DNA of 49,002 bases. It comes from Lachnospiraceae bacterium (lineage in GTDB: Bacteria > Bacillota > Clostridia > Lachnospirales > Lachnospiraceae). Within the stretch, counting starts at the first letter, position 1, and every line of letters starts with the position of its first letter. Position numbers and translations under genes: made by a program. Positions 43,388 to 49,002 of the stretch are shown here, in pieces. Location: the NCBI GenBank assembly GCA_900753305.1, contig CAADYR010000099.1:1-49002 (forward strand), in the 5' to 3' direction. Below the pieces are notes generated by a model. The model searched no databases. It was not told where the DNA came from and saw only the letters and a list, made by a program, of their open reading frames with translations.

Positions 43388-44509
43388 CTTTTCCAGTTCG
43401 GCTCTGAGCCATTCTAAGTCACGGTCTGTATAAGCCGCCTCTGTTATGTCGGTGATTCTGTGACCAACAAGTTTTTTGATAGTGTATTCGTCAACCTCAG
43501 CCTTCTTTGCCATGGTGATGAATGTCATTCGAGGGTCGTGCGGTCGATGATCGTCTCGGAGCTTGAGAGCGGCGACCACCTTATCAAAACGGCCGGCATA
43601 TTTGTCATAGGTGATTGCCATGCCACCCTTCGGAGAATCCGGATCATTAAAGAGCCGGTGGCTTCCAAGTTCAAGGGCATAGTCGTAGTTTTTCTTAACC
43701 AGGTCAAATATTTTCGGGTGGATAGGCACCATACGGTGTCGCCCGGCCTGTGTTTTCATACCACCGACAATATAGCGTTCTTCAAGATGCACGTCCTCTA
43801 GTTCCAGTATGGCGAGTTCTTGCGGCCGCCATCCCATATAGCACTGTATGAGAACCCAGTCCACGAACCGGATTTTGCCGACGTTTTCCCAAAGCGTCTG
43901 CATCTCTGAGTCCTGGAAGATGATGTGGCCACGTTTTGCTTCTTCCTTTTCTTTGATGATGTCGTCCGACAGTTCAAATGTGCGGGCGTAGTTCTTATCA
44001 ACAAGCTCATATTCGAGCGCATAGTCCAGCATTAAATTAAACATAGACTTGATCCGGGATTTTGTGCCTGCAGACGCAAGCACCTTTTCACCCTTATTGG
44101 CTCCACGTGAAGGAATGATGTAGCCATCTTCCATTATGCCCTTGATGTGGCGGGCACGCAGGTCCTTAACACGCATCCCGGCAATGGCGTGGCAATAACT
44201 CCACGCTGACTTGATGGTACGGCAGGATGATTCACTTTCCAGGGTAGGGAAGTAAGCTGCAGTCCATTTGTCGTAGAGTTCCGCCAGGGTCATAGCGGCA
44301 TTTTGTATATCGTAAGGATTAGCTCCATACTCAGCGAGTGCCTGCAGAGCTTCCTTCTTAGTCTTGAATGTTCCAAGAGGAACACGGTTCTGTACGGTCT
44401 TTCCGGTCTGTTCGTCCGTGATCCAGCCGAGAGTAACACGGGCCAGGTAAGGCTTACGACGGTTTCCGGAAAGTTTTGTCACGCTGCCGTAGCCGTTAGG
44501 TAGTTTCAT
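43379..44509 (-). CDS. int: Tyrosine-type site-specific integrase
   Basis: 376 residues. The N-terminus (MKLPNGYGSVTKLSGNRRKPY) is an AP2-like arm-binding domain, followed by a SAM-like core-binding domain (about 73-170) and the catalytic domain. The active-site set is complete: R228 (GWRPQEL), K252, H324-xx-R327 (HDPRMTF), H350 (GHRITD) and Y360 (EAAYTD). It is expected to catalyse integration and excision of the element. It overlaps the nuclease-like gene by 14 bases, so it is expressed from the repressor operon. Confidence 0.95.
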   Translation of the reverse strand: MKLPNGYGSVTKLSGNRRKPYLARVTLGWITDEQTGKTVQNRVPLGTFKTKKEALQALAEYGANPYDIQNAAMTLAELYDKWTAAYFPTLESESSCRTIKSAWSYCHAIAGMRVKDLRARHIKGIMEDGYIIPSRGANKGEKVLASAGTKSRIKSMFNLMLDYALEYELVDKNYARTFELSDDIIKEKEEAKRGHIIFQDSEMQTLWENVGKIRFVDWVLIQCYMGWRPQELAILELEDVHLEERYIVGGMKTQAGRHRMVPIHPKIFDLVKKNYDYALELGSHRLFNDPDSPKGGMAITYDKYAGRFDKVVAALKLRDDHRPHDPRMTFITMAKKAEVDEYTIKKLVGHRITDITEAAYTDRDLEWLRAELEKIP

Positions 44510-45071
44510 TTGACAACCTTACTGATTCCACAGCCGCAGGCAGACCGGTGAAATCCGTTTTTGTTGGTTCAAGTTTGAGGAGGGAAGAGAGCGTGATTGT
44601 TTTCTGCTCCGGCACCTTCTCGTTAAGAACCGAGGTAGGCAGAACATAAAAGTCCCAGTAGTCGAGATCAAGAATTGAAACGTCACGTGTACGAGCGGTA
44701 AAGACGCAGAACACATAAAAATCACTGTTACGCATAGCCATAGAGGCGTAGGTAGCTCCATCCCAGGCAAATTTCTTTGCAATGTCGAAGCTAATCTGTG
44801 AGAACACATCTTCCGCAGTCCACGCCTGCAGATAGGCAGACGACTTGACCTCAATCCGGAGACCGGAAAGAGAAGTAAGGTCGAACGGTAGCCAGTCGGC
44901 ACGTGCGACATCTTTTGTTTCCAGGGCAGAGTGTACGAGAAATTCAGCAAGCACTCCACGGTGGGTATTGTTGAGCAGATCAGAATACGCCCAACGCCAA
45001 AAATCCTGCAGCATGATAGAAGTATCGGAACCGTGCAGGGTAAAAGGTTCATTGCCGTTTAGTTGTTCCAT
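44496..45071 (-). CDS. PD-(D/E)XK nuclease-fold protein of the prophage
   Basis: 191 residues. The block RGVLAEFLVHSAL (E43), D64 in PFDLTS and E74-VK76 in GLRIEVKSSAY give the spacing of a PD-(D/E)XK nuclease core. The C-terminal part has FYVFCVFTART and WDFYVLPTSVLNE, then EQKTITLSSLLKL. Its position between integrase and repressor is where phages keep lysogenic-conversion or superinfection-immunity genes, so a defence role is possible (inference). GGAGG lies 5 bases before the ATG at 45071. The family is widespread in Firmicute prophages but unassigned, as far as I know. Confidence 0.65.
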   Translation of the reverse strand: MEQLNGNEPFTLHGSDTSIMLQDFWRWAYSDLLNNTHRGVLAEFLVHSALETKDVARADWLPFDLTSLSGLRIEVKSSAYLQAWTAEDVFSQISFDIAKKFAWDGATYASMAMRNSDFYVFCVFTARTRDVSILDLDYWDFYVLPTSVLNEKVPEQKTITLSSLLKLEPTKTDFTGLPAAVESVRLSNETT

Positions 45072-45375
45072 GGTTTCCTCCGTATCTTTCCAGGAGCGTC
45101 CATAGGACACGCTTATCGTCGCTGGAAGCGACGGAATACAAGGACACGAGCATTTTATCGTCCGGGACATTATGCAGTCCAAGAAGGTAATCTACGGACA
45201 CATCGAGGGCATCGGCTAGTAGAATGACATTATCGACGGTCGGTGTTCGCAGTCCGTTGAGGTAGCGTGAGATTGTAGCGGCAGTCACGCCGGAAAGAGC
45301 GGCAAGGTCGTTACCGTTCAAGTGGCGTTCCTGCATACAATGCGACAGACGCTCTGAAAATTTGTTAATATCCAT
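45049..45375 (-). CDS. XRE-family transcriptional regulator
   Basis: 108 residues. The N-terminal helix-turn-helix NGNDLAALSGVTAATISRYLNGLRTPTVDNVILLADALDVS is followed by a short C-terminal helix ending in ERYGG. It overlaps the preceding gene by 11 bases and the nuclease-like gene by 23, with no clear ribosome binding site, indicating coupled translation. Confidence 0.85.
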   Translation of the reverse strand: MDINKFSERLSHCMQERHLNGNDLAALSGVTAATISRYLNGLRTPTVDNVILLADALDVSVDYLLGLHNVPDDKMLVSLYSVASSDDKRVLWTLLERYGGNHGTTKRQ

Positions 45376-45658
45376 AGGCGTAACCGGAGATACCGGTACC
45401 ACGTATGGAACAGTCTAAAAGTTTCTTGCACTCAGAGTCCGTAAGCGGACCGTATGAGTGAACCAATCCGAACAACTGCAGGTCAGTGAGCATAAGCCGG
45501 TGCTGCAGGTGCCGGATCTTTGCTACGACACCGTAGGAGCGGTTCCTGGTGCCGTGATTGCAACTGTCACAAAAAGAGGAGAGATAAAGAAGCAATGCAG
45601 CGGCATCGTTCCCGGACCTCTCCTCATTGCGTGCCAGCTCAAAGTATTTGTTATTCAT
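45365..45658 (-). CDS. Small prophage protein, unknown
   Basis: 97 residues with Cys in SFCDSCNHGT and a C-terminal DCSIRGTGISGYAYGY. AGGAG lies 8 bases before the ATG at 45658. No family is recognised. It sits between two XRE regulators in the same operon, 41 bases after the repressor. Confidence 0.6.
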   Translation of the reverse strand: MNNKYFELARNEERSGNDAAALLLYLSSFCDSCNHGTRNRSYGVVAKIRHLQHRLMLTDLQLFGLVHSYGPLTDSECKKLLDCSIRGTGISGYAYGY

Positions 45659-45699
45659 AGGCACATCTCCTCAGTACCGGCCGTAAAGTCGGTACCATT

Positions 45700-46065
45700 C
45701 TAAACTGATAATCTTTTTTCTTTGTCGAGGTATTTCTGAGACTCTGTATAGGCTTTCAGAAATCCCTTGAGTTCCCCGATAAACTCAAATTGTTTGTTCT
45801 GTGGCAATGCCCGGTACAGTTCGAGAAGTTCGTCCTCTTCTGCAGTGGTGAACTTGCGGGCAGGAGCCTCTTCACCGGTCAATAGGTAATGAACTGACAC
45901 GCCCAGGAAGTCTGCAATCGGCTTGATGTATTTTGCTGGCGGGTCGCTATTGCGAGTTTTCCAGGTAGACATCGTTGATGTCCGAATGCCGAGGCGGTCG
46001 CACAGATCAGTAGCCTTTTTGTCCGTTTTTTCAAGGGTTTCAGTGATTCTTTCGATGATTTCCAT
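45700..46065 (-). CDS. XRE-family repressor (CI-like)
   Basis: 121 residues. The helix-turn-helix KKATDLCDRLGIRTSTMSTWKTRNSDPPAKYIKPIADFLGVSVHYLL is followed by a helical C-terminus, LLELYRALPQNKQFEFIGELKGFL. No LexA-like peptidase domain is present. GGAGG lies before the ATG at 46065; an upstream frame extension to 46167 covers regulatory DNA. It is first in the leftward operon and divergent from the Cro-like gene, so it is the likely lysogeny repressor. Confidence 0.85.
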   Translation of the reverse strand: MEIIERITETLEKTDKKATDLCDRLGIRTSTMSTWKTRNSDPPAKYIKPIADFLGVSVHYLLTGEEAPARKFTTAEEDELLELYRALPQNKQFEFIGELKGFLKAYTESQKYLDKEKRLSV

Positions 46066-46111
46066 AGGCAACCTCCGTGGTAAAAATAATACGCAAATAA
46101 GAGTAAAAACA

Positions 46112-46140
46112 TTTACAAACTCGCAGATACGTGCTATAAT
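46112..46140 (+). promoter_or_regulatory. Rightward promoter of the switch region
   Basis: TTTACA (46112-46117), 17-base spacer, perfect TATAAT (46135-46140) preceded by TGC (extended -10). The -35 is inside the 14-mer TTTACAAACTCGCA. Confidence 0.8.
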
Positions 46141-46210
46141 AAATATATGAAATACAAAACAACTCAAAGTTGCGAGCCGAGAGATTGTACTTGTATTTCG
46201 TGCGTCTGTT

Positions 46211-46224
46211 TGCGAGTTTGTAAA
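46211..46224 (-). repeat. Inverted copy of the 14-mer overlapping the rightward -35 box
   Basis: TGCGAGTTTGTAAA (46211-46224) is the exact reverse complement of 46112-46125. TGCGAG cores are also present at 46171 and 46282. These are the likely operators of the element's repressor and Cro-like protein. Confidence 0.6.
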
Positions 46225-46237
46225 GAGGTTTACTTAC

Positions 46238-46266
46238 ATTATAGCACGCAAATCAGAAAAGATAAA
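46238..46266 (-). promoter_or_regulatory. Leftward promoter of the switch region, facing the rightward one
   Basis: On the minus strand TATAAT (46238-46243) preceded by TGC, with TTTATC (46261-46266) 17 bases upstream. The 11-mer CGTGCTATAAT is identical in both promoters. Confidence 0.65.
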
Positions 46267-46306
46267 TAGTTTTTACACAAATGCGAGAAAGGAGTGAAAC
46301 GCAAGC

Positions 46307-46723
46307 ATGAAGCAGGAAACATCACAGTGGGGCAAAGCTGTTAAAAAAGCAGTAATCGACCACGATATGACATTGAAGCAGCTGGCCGAAAAAATCGGTT
46401 ACAGCAATGCTACTGTTTCCCAGGTAGTCAACGGCAGATATTCCAATTCGAGTTACAAGGTAATCGCTGAGAAGATCAACGAAGTGCTTGGAACGGAAGG
46501 ACTGCCGGAGAGAACCGAAACACCGTCCGATGAATGGTGTCAGACAGTGAAGGTGGAACTGGTAAAACAGAGCATGACCGTCAATGAGCTGGCGAAGCAG
46601 CTGGATGTCTCCAGGGATCGGCTGTCACTGGTAATTAACGGCAAGATGATGAACGAAGCAATCGTAAGCGGGGTGAATAACCTGCTAGGAATCAACCTGG
46701 TCGCTGTTCCAGCTGATAAGTAA
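46307..46723 (+). CDS. Tandem helix-turn-helix Cro-like regulator
   Basis: 138 residues formed by two similar halves. The first reads MTLKQLAEKIGYSNATVSQV followed by NGRYSN; the second reads MTVNELAKQLDVSRDRLSLV followed by NGKMMN. Each is preceded by a W..xVK block and followed by xNxxLG. The protein thus looks like a covalent dimer of a minimal XRE domain. GGAG lies 12 bases before the ATG. First rightward gene of the element. Confidence 0.75.
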   Translation: MKQETSQWGKAVKKAVIDHDMTLKQLAEKIGYSNATVSQVVNGRYSNSSYKVIAEKINEVLGTEGLPERTETPSDEWCQTVKVELVKQSMTVNELAKQLDVSRDRLSLVINGKMMNEAIVSGVNNLLGINLVAVPADK

Positions 46724-46751
46724 ATTATAGCGGAAGGGTAGGTAACAAGAA

Positions 46752-47246
46752 ATGGGAAGAGGCCCTACAAACGAGAACACAAATATGTATTTCCAGGCCA
46801 GGAAAAAGGCGGCAACGTACAACGAGAGGCTATGGAGCCGCGAAGGAGCTGCAGAACTGTTGGGAATATCGGTTTCAACATTGGCAGATTACGAGCTTGG
46901 CAATACGAAGGTTGTCCCAGTGGACAAGGTGGTGCTTATGGCTGACCTCTACAACGCCCCGGAATTGATTACTGGGTACTGTATGCGAGAATGCCCGGTA
47001 CACGGATTCCTACCACTGGCAACCGAAGAGAAAAGTTTAGAAGGAATTGCATTAAGGCTTTTGCAGAACTTCAATGAGGATTCATTGAAGAATATGCGGG
47101 ACAGTCTGATCGAGATAACTGCAGATGGAAAAATCACAAAGGATGAATTACCAGCCTTGGAAAAAATCATCGGGCAGCTCGAAAAGATGGCAGAGGTAAT
47201 AAGTGAAATGAAAATTGCCGGAGAGAAGTATTTGAACGGCAAGTAA
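46752..47246 (+). CDS. XRE-family regulator
   Basis: 164 residues. The helix-turn-helix REGAAELLGISVSTLADYELGNTKVVPVDKVVLMADLY is followed by a conserved Cys block YCMRECPVHG and a helical C-terminus. TAGGTAACAAGAA lies before the ATG; GGTAGGTAACAAG here also appears in the repeat region beside the integrase (43297). Early-region regulator, 28 bases after the Cro-like gene. Confidence 0.8.
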   Translation: MGRGPTNENTNMYFQARKKAATYNERLWSREGAAELLGISVSTLADYELGNTKVVPVDKVVLMADLYNAPELITGYCMRECPVHGFLPLATEEKSLEGIALRLLQNFNEDSLKNMRDSLIEITADGKITKDELPALEKIIGQLEKMAEVISEMKIAGEKYLNGK

Positions 47247-47276
47247 GCCGGAGCAACGCCGGAAAGGAGTTCAGAA

Positions 47277-47885
47277 TTGAAGAAAGCAAGTAAGCGAAGA
47301 ATATTGTTTGCGGCAAGAATGGCAACGATGGTCGGAGCTGCCTGTTTTGCAGTAAGTGGCATTTCAGAAACGCTCGGGCAGGAGAAAGAAAAAAGCCGGC
47401 CGGTCTACATAGCCACGGAGGAAGTGGCAGAGACGACGTATATGCCGGAGATCGAAGAGACAACACAGCCAACGGAGACAGCAAAGGCAGTTGAGACAGA
47501 AGAACCGTTGATTGCAAGCATGGATTGGGACAAGGACGATTCTTACCTGCTATGCAAGATAGCAATGGCCGAAGCTGAGAGCGAAGGCGTGAAAGGAAAG
47601 GCACTGGTTATGCTGGTAGTCCTCAACAGAGTTTGGAGCGATGAGTTCCCGGACACAATCGAGGAAGTCATTTTTCAGAAGAACCAGTTCAGTCCAGTAG
47701 CAAACGGAAGATACGACGCAGTAGAGCCGGACGAAGAGTGCTACGAAGCATTGAAGCTGATCCAGGTAGACCATTGGAATGAAAGCCAGGATGCTTTGTA
47801 TTTTGAGAGCAAGAGCGACAGTAAGTGGCACAGCGAGAATTTGGAATTTCTTTTCAAGTACGGCAAGCACTACTTCTATAAGTGA
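47277..47885 (+). CDS. SleB/CwlJ-type cell wall hydrolase
   Basis: 202 residues from a TTG start with AAAGGAG 7 bases upstream. An N-terminal signal or anchor (ILFAARMATMVGAACFAVSGI) is followed by a Glu/Thr-rich linker and a hydrolase_2 domain: CKIAMAEAESEG (catalytic Glu region), LVMLVVLNRVWS, QFSPVANGRYDAV. The fold is that of spore cortex-lytic enzymes. It lies among phage early genes, not in a lysis cassette. Confidence 0.8.
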   Translation: MKKASKRRILFAARMATMVGAACFAVSGISETLGQEKEKSRPVYIATEEVAETTYMPEIEETTQPTETAKAVETEEPLIASMDWDKDDSYLLCKIAMAEAESEGVKGKALVMLVVLNRVWSDEFPDTIEEVIFQKNQFSPVANGRYDAVEPDEECYEALKLIQVDHWNESQDALYFESKSDSKWHSENLEFLFKYGKHYFYK

Positions 47886-47899
47886 AAGGAACAGGCGGT

Positions 47900-48199
47900 A
47901 TGAGAAGATTTAGAAAGAAAGTCAGAAGATTTGTGAGACTGTATTGGTTTTGGGTAAGCCTGGGACTGGTTCTCACAAAAGTATCGGTTGAAGCAGCGTA
48001 CATCGAGAGAGGATATAAAGCCTACGGCGGTGAGTGGTTGGTTTTACCAGTGGTGATGATCGTCGGATATTTTGTAAATGAAGCGAGAATGTATCTGCCG
48101 GACTTCATCGAAGAATGGAGAGAGGAGAAAGCCTATGAGCGAAGAGTTGCAGAAAATCGTAGACGAGTACAGAGAGAAAGAAATTCACATCTCAGATGA
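47900..48199 (+). CDS. Small two-helix membrane protein
   Basis: 99 residues: basic N-terminus, two membrane segments (about 15-33 and 44-62), then a highly charged C-terminal helix. AAAGGA is 9 bases before the ATG. Overlaps the next gene by 65 bases. Unknown family. Confidence 0.6.
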   Translation: MRRFRKKVRRFVRLYWFWVSLGLVLTKVSVEAAYIERGYKAYGGEWLVLPVVMIVGYFVNEARMYLPDFIEEWREEKAYERRVAENRRRVQRERNSHLR

Positions 48200-48389
48200 A
48201 GAGGCTGAGCAAATCTTATGGTTGTGCAACCGGAAGATGGATATAAGCAAGATTGAGAACAGAGAGGAATACCTGCCGTTGTTATTCAAGGACGAGGTTA
48301 AGAACTATCTGTTCAGATGCTCGGTAAACGCTACGACGTTTTTGAGAAGATTGGAGGCAGAAGGAATATGTGTGCAGAATGCGGTATGA
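48135..48389 (+). CDS. Small prophage protein, unknown
   Basis: 84 residues, acidic and helical (MSEELQKIVDEYREKEIHISDEEAEQILWLCNRKM split by turns). AGAGGAG lies 7 bases before the ATG at 48135; this excellent site decides the start over an in-frame ATG at 48078. Overlaps both neighbours. Confidence 0.65.
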   Translation: MSEELQKIVDEYREKEIHISDEEAEQILWLCNRKMDISKIENREEYLPLLFKDEVKNYLFRCSVNATTFLRRLEAEGICVQNAV

Positions 48390-48598
48390 ACCCCTGCCAT
48401 CCAAGATGCCCGAACGCACCGGAGCCGGTACCGGTTCACGAATGCGTGAAATGCGGGTATGGAATCCTGGCAGGAGATAAGTTTTGGGACTCTCCGGAAG
48501 GGAAGATTTGTGAAGAATGCGTGGATGATATGAGCGCAGAAGAAATATTAAAGTTGTGTGGCGAAAGTCTCACGGAAGCAGAAAAGGAGGAAAGGTAG
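48368..48598 (+). CDS. Small zinc-ribbon-like prophage protein
   Basis: 76 residues with CAECGMNPCHPRC at the start and HECVKCGYG and CEEC later, about eight Cys plus His suitable for two metal sites. AGAAGG lies just before the ATG at 48368. Similar small zinc proteins precede recT in many Firmicute phages. Confidence 0.7.
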   Translation: MCAECGMNPCHPRCPNAPEPVPVHECVKCGYGILAGDKFWDSPEGKICEECVDDMSAEEILKLCGESLTEAEKEER

Positions 48599-48599
48599 T

Positions 48600-49002
48600 A
48601 TGGCAGAACAGAATGCAGTGGCAACACAGCAGGGAACGCAGTTAAGCGTAGCAGCGCAGGTTAAGAGCATGATTTCCCAGGATGCAGTAAAGAAGAAATT
48701 TACGGAAGTCTTAGGACAGAAAGCGCCGCAGTTTTTGGCATCCATTACGAACGTGGTGGCTGGATCAGCACAGTTAAAGAAATGCCCGGCAACAACGATC
48801 ATGAGTGCGGCGTTTGTGGCAGCAACCTACGATTTACCAATCGACAGTAATTTGGGTTTTGCGGCAATCGTACCTTACAACAACAATAAATACAATCAAC
48901 AGACGAGACAGTGGGAGAAACATCCGGAAGCACAGTTTCAGATGATGTACAAGGGATTTATCCAGCTGGCGATCCGCTCCGGATATTATGAAAAGATGAA
49001 CT
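48600..49002 (+). CDS. recT: RecT single-strand annealing recombinase (partial)
   Basis: The first 134 residues are in the window; the gene runs off the right edge. MAEQNAVATQQG is followed by VKSMISQDAVKKKFTEVLG, QFLASITNVV, LKKCPATTIMSAAFVAATYDLPID and MMYKGFIQLAIRSGYY, all typical of RecT. GGAGG lies upstream and the start is one base after the previous stop. It promotes annealing recombination for phage replication and repair; an exonuclease partner is expected to the right. Confidence 0.93.
   Translation, partial: MAEQNAVATQQGTQLSVAAQVKSMISQDAVKKKFTEVLGQKAPQFLASITNVVAGSAQLKKCPATTIMSAAFVAATYDLPIDSNLGFAAIVPYNNNKYNQQTRQWEKHPEAQFQMMYKGFIQLAIRSGYYEKMN

Larger units (their letters stand above)
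43221..49002. mobile_element. Left end of a phage-like integrated element
   Basis: The gene order integrase - nuclease-like - XRE - unknown - XRE repressor, then divergent Cro-like - XRE - hydrolase - small proteins - RecT is that of a temperate phage lysogeny and early region. GC rises clearly relative to the host genes to the left. The left boundary lies between the GGGtGRT terminator and the integrase; the exact att core cannot be set without the right end, which is outside the window. Confidence 0.85.

Noticed and set aside
43150..43400. CRISPR-like array near the integrase because of short repeats
   Set aside because: Repeats are only 11 bp with no unique spacers between them and no cas genes; arm-type sites fit better.

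Overview
The window looks like a chromosome segment of a low-GC Gram-positive gut anaerobe, most likely family Lachnospiraceae (Clostridia). Supporting this are the [FeFe] hydrogenase end, DUF1292/DUF2225/DUF1015/DUF5662 proteins, a split cobalamin-dependent methionine synthase, the GGGtGRT protein with its partner, AT-rich intergenic DNA, AGGAGG-type ribosome binding sites and many sigma-A-like promoters (TTGACA-17-TATAAT). Genus cannot be settled from sequence alone.

Positions 1-43,150 are host chromosome. From left to right: a hydrogenase end, gltX and a UvrD-type helicase; two small conserved proteins on the minus strand; a group of a sirtuin-like protein and an isoamylase-like protein, both without their catalytic residues, followed by DUF5662; a small Cys/Asn-rich protein; a split MetH (separate reactivation domain, then the catalytic protein); a GntR-ABC exporter operon with a perfect palindromic operator; a lactonase-type propeller; aroC; a VanY-type carboxypeptidase, tgt and yajC; leuB-ilvD-ilvB and serC-serA for amino acid synthesis; an unusual 0.5-kb non-coding region; DUF1015 and MscS; tRNA-Thr(CGU); a two-gene ABC importer; argH-asd; a long topoisomerase III; a left-handed beta-helix protein; and a strongly expressed-looking NifU-like/GGGtGRT pair.

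From about 43.2 kb to the right edge lies the left end of an integrated phage-like element with visibly higher GC. Reading leftward it has a repressor, a small unknown, a second XRE regulator, a PD-(D/E)XK nuclease-like protein and a tyrosine integrase. Reading rightward it has a tandem-HTH Cro-like protein, another XRE regulator, a SleB-type hydrolase, small proteins and RecT (cut by the window edge). The switch region has two facing promoters, and 11-bp tandem repeats lie next to the integrase.

The most unusual item is at 28.75-29.17 kb: a promoter, a run of small hairpins with GGGG or CGGA loops, repeated GTGTAAAAGG and GGGGA motifs, and a 25-bp perfect terminator stem, with no credible protein. 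This is the design expected of an RNA that sequesters a GGA-binding protein such as CsrA.
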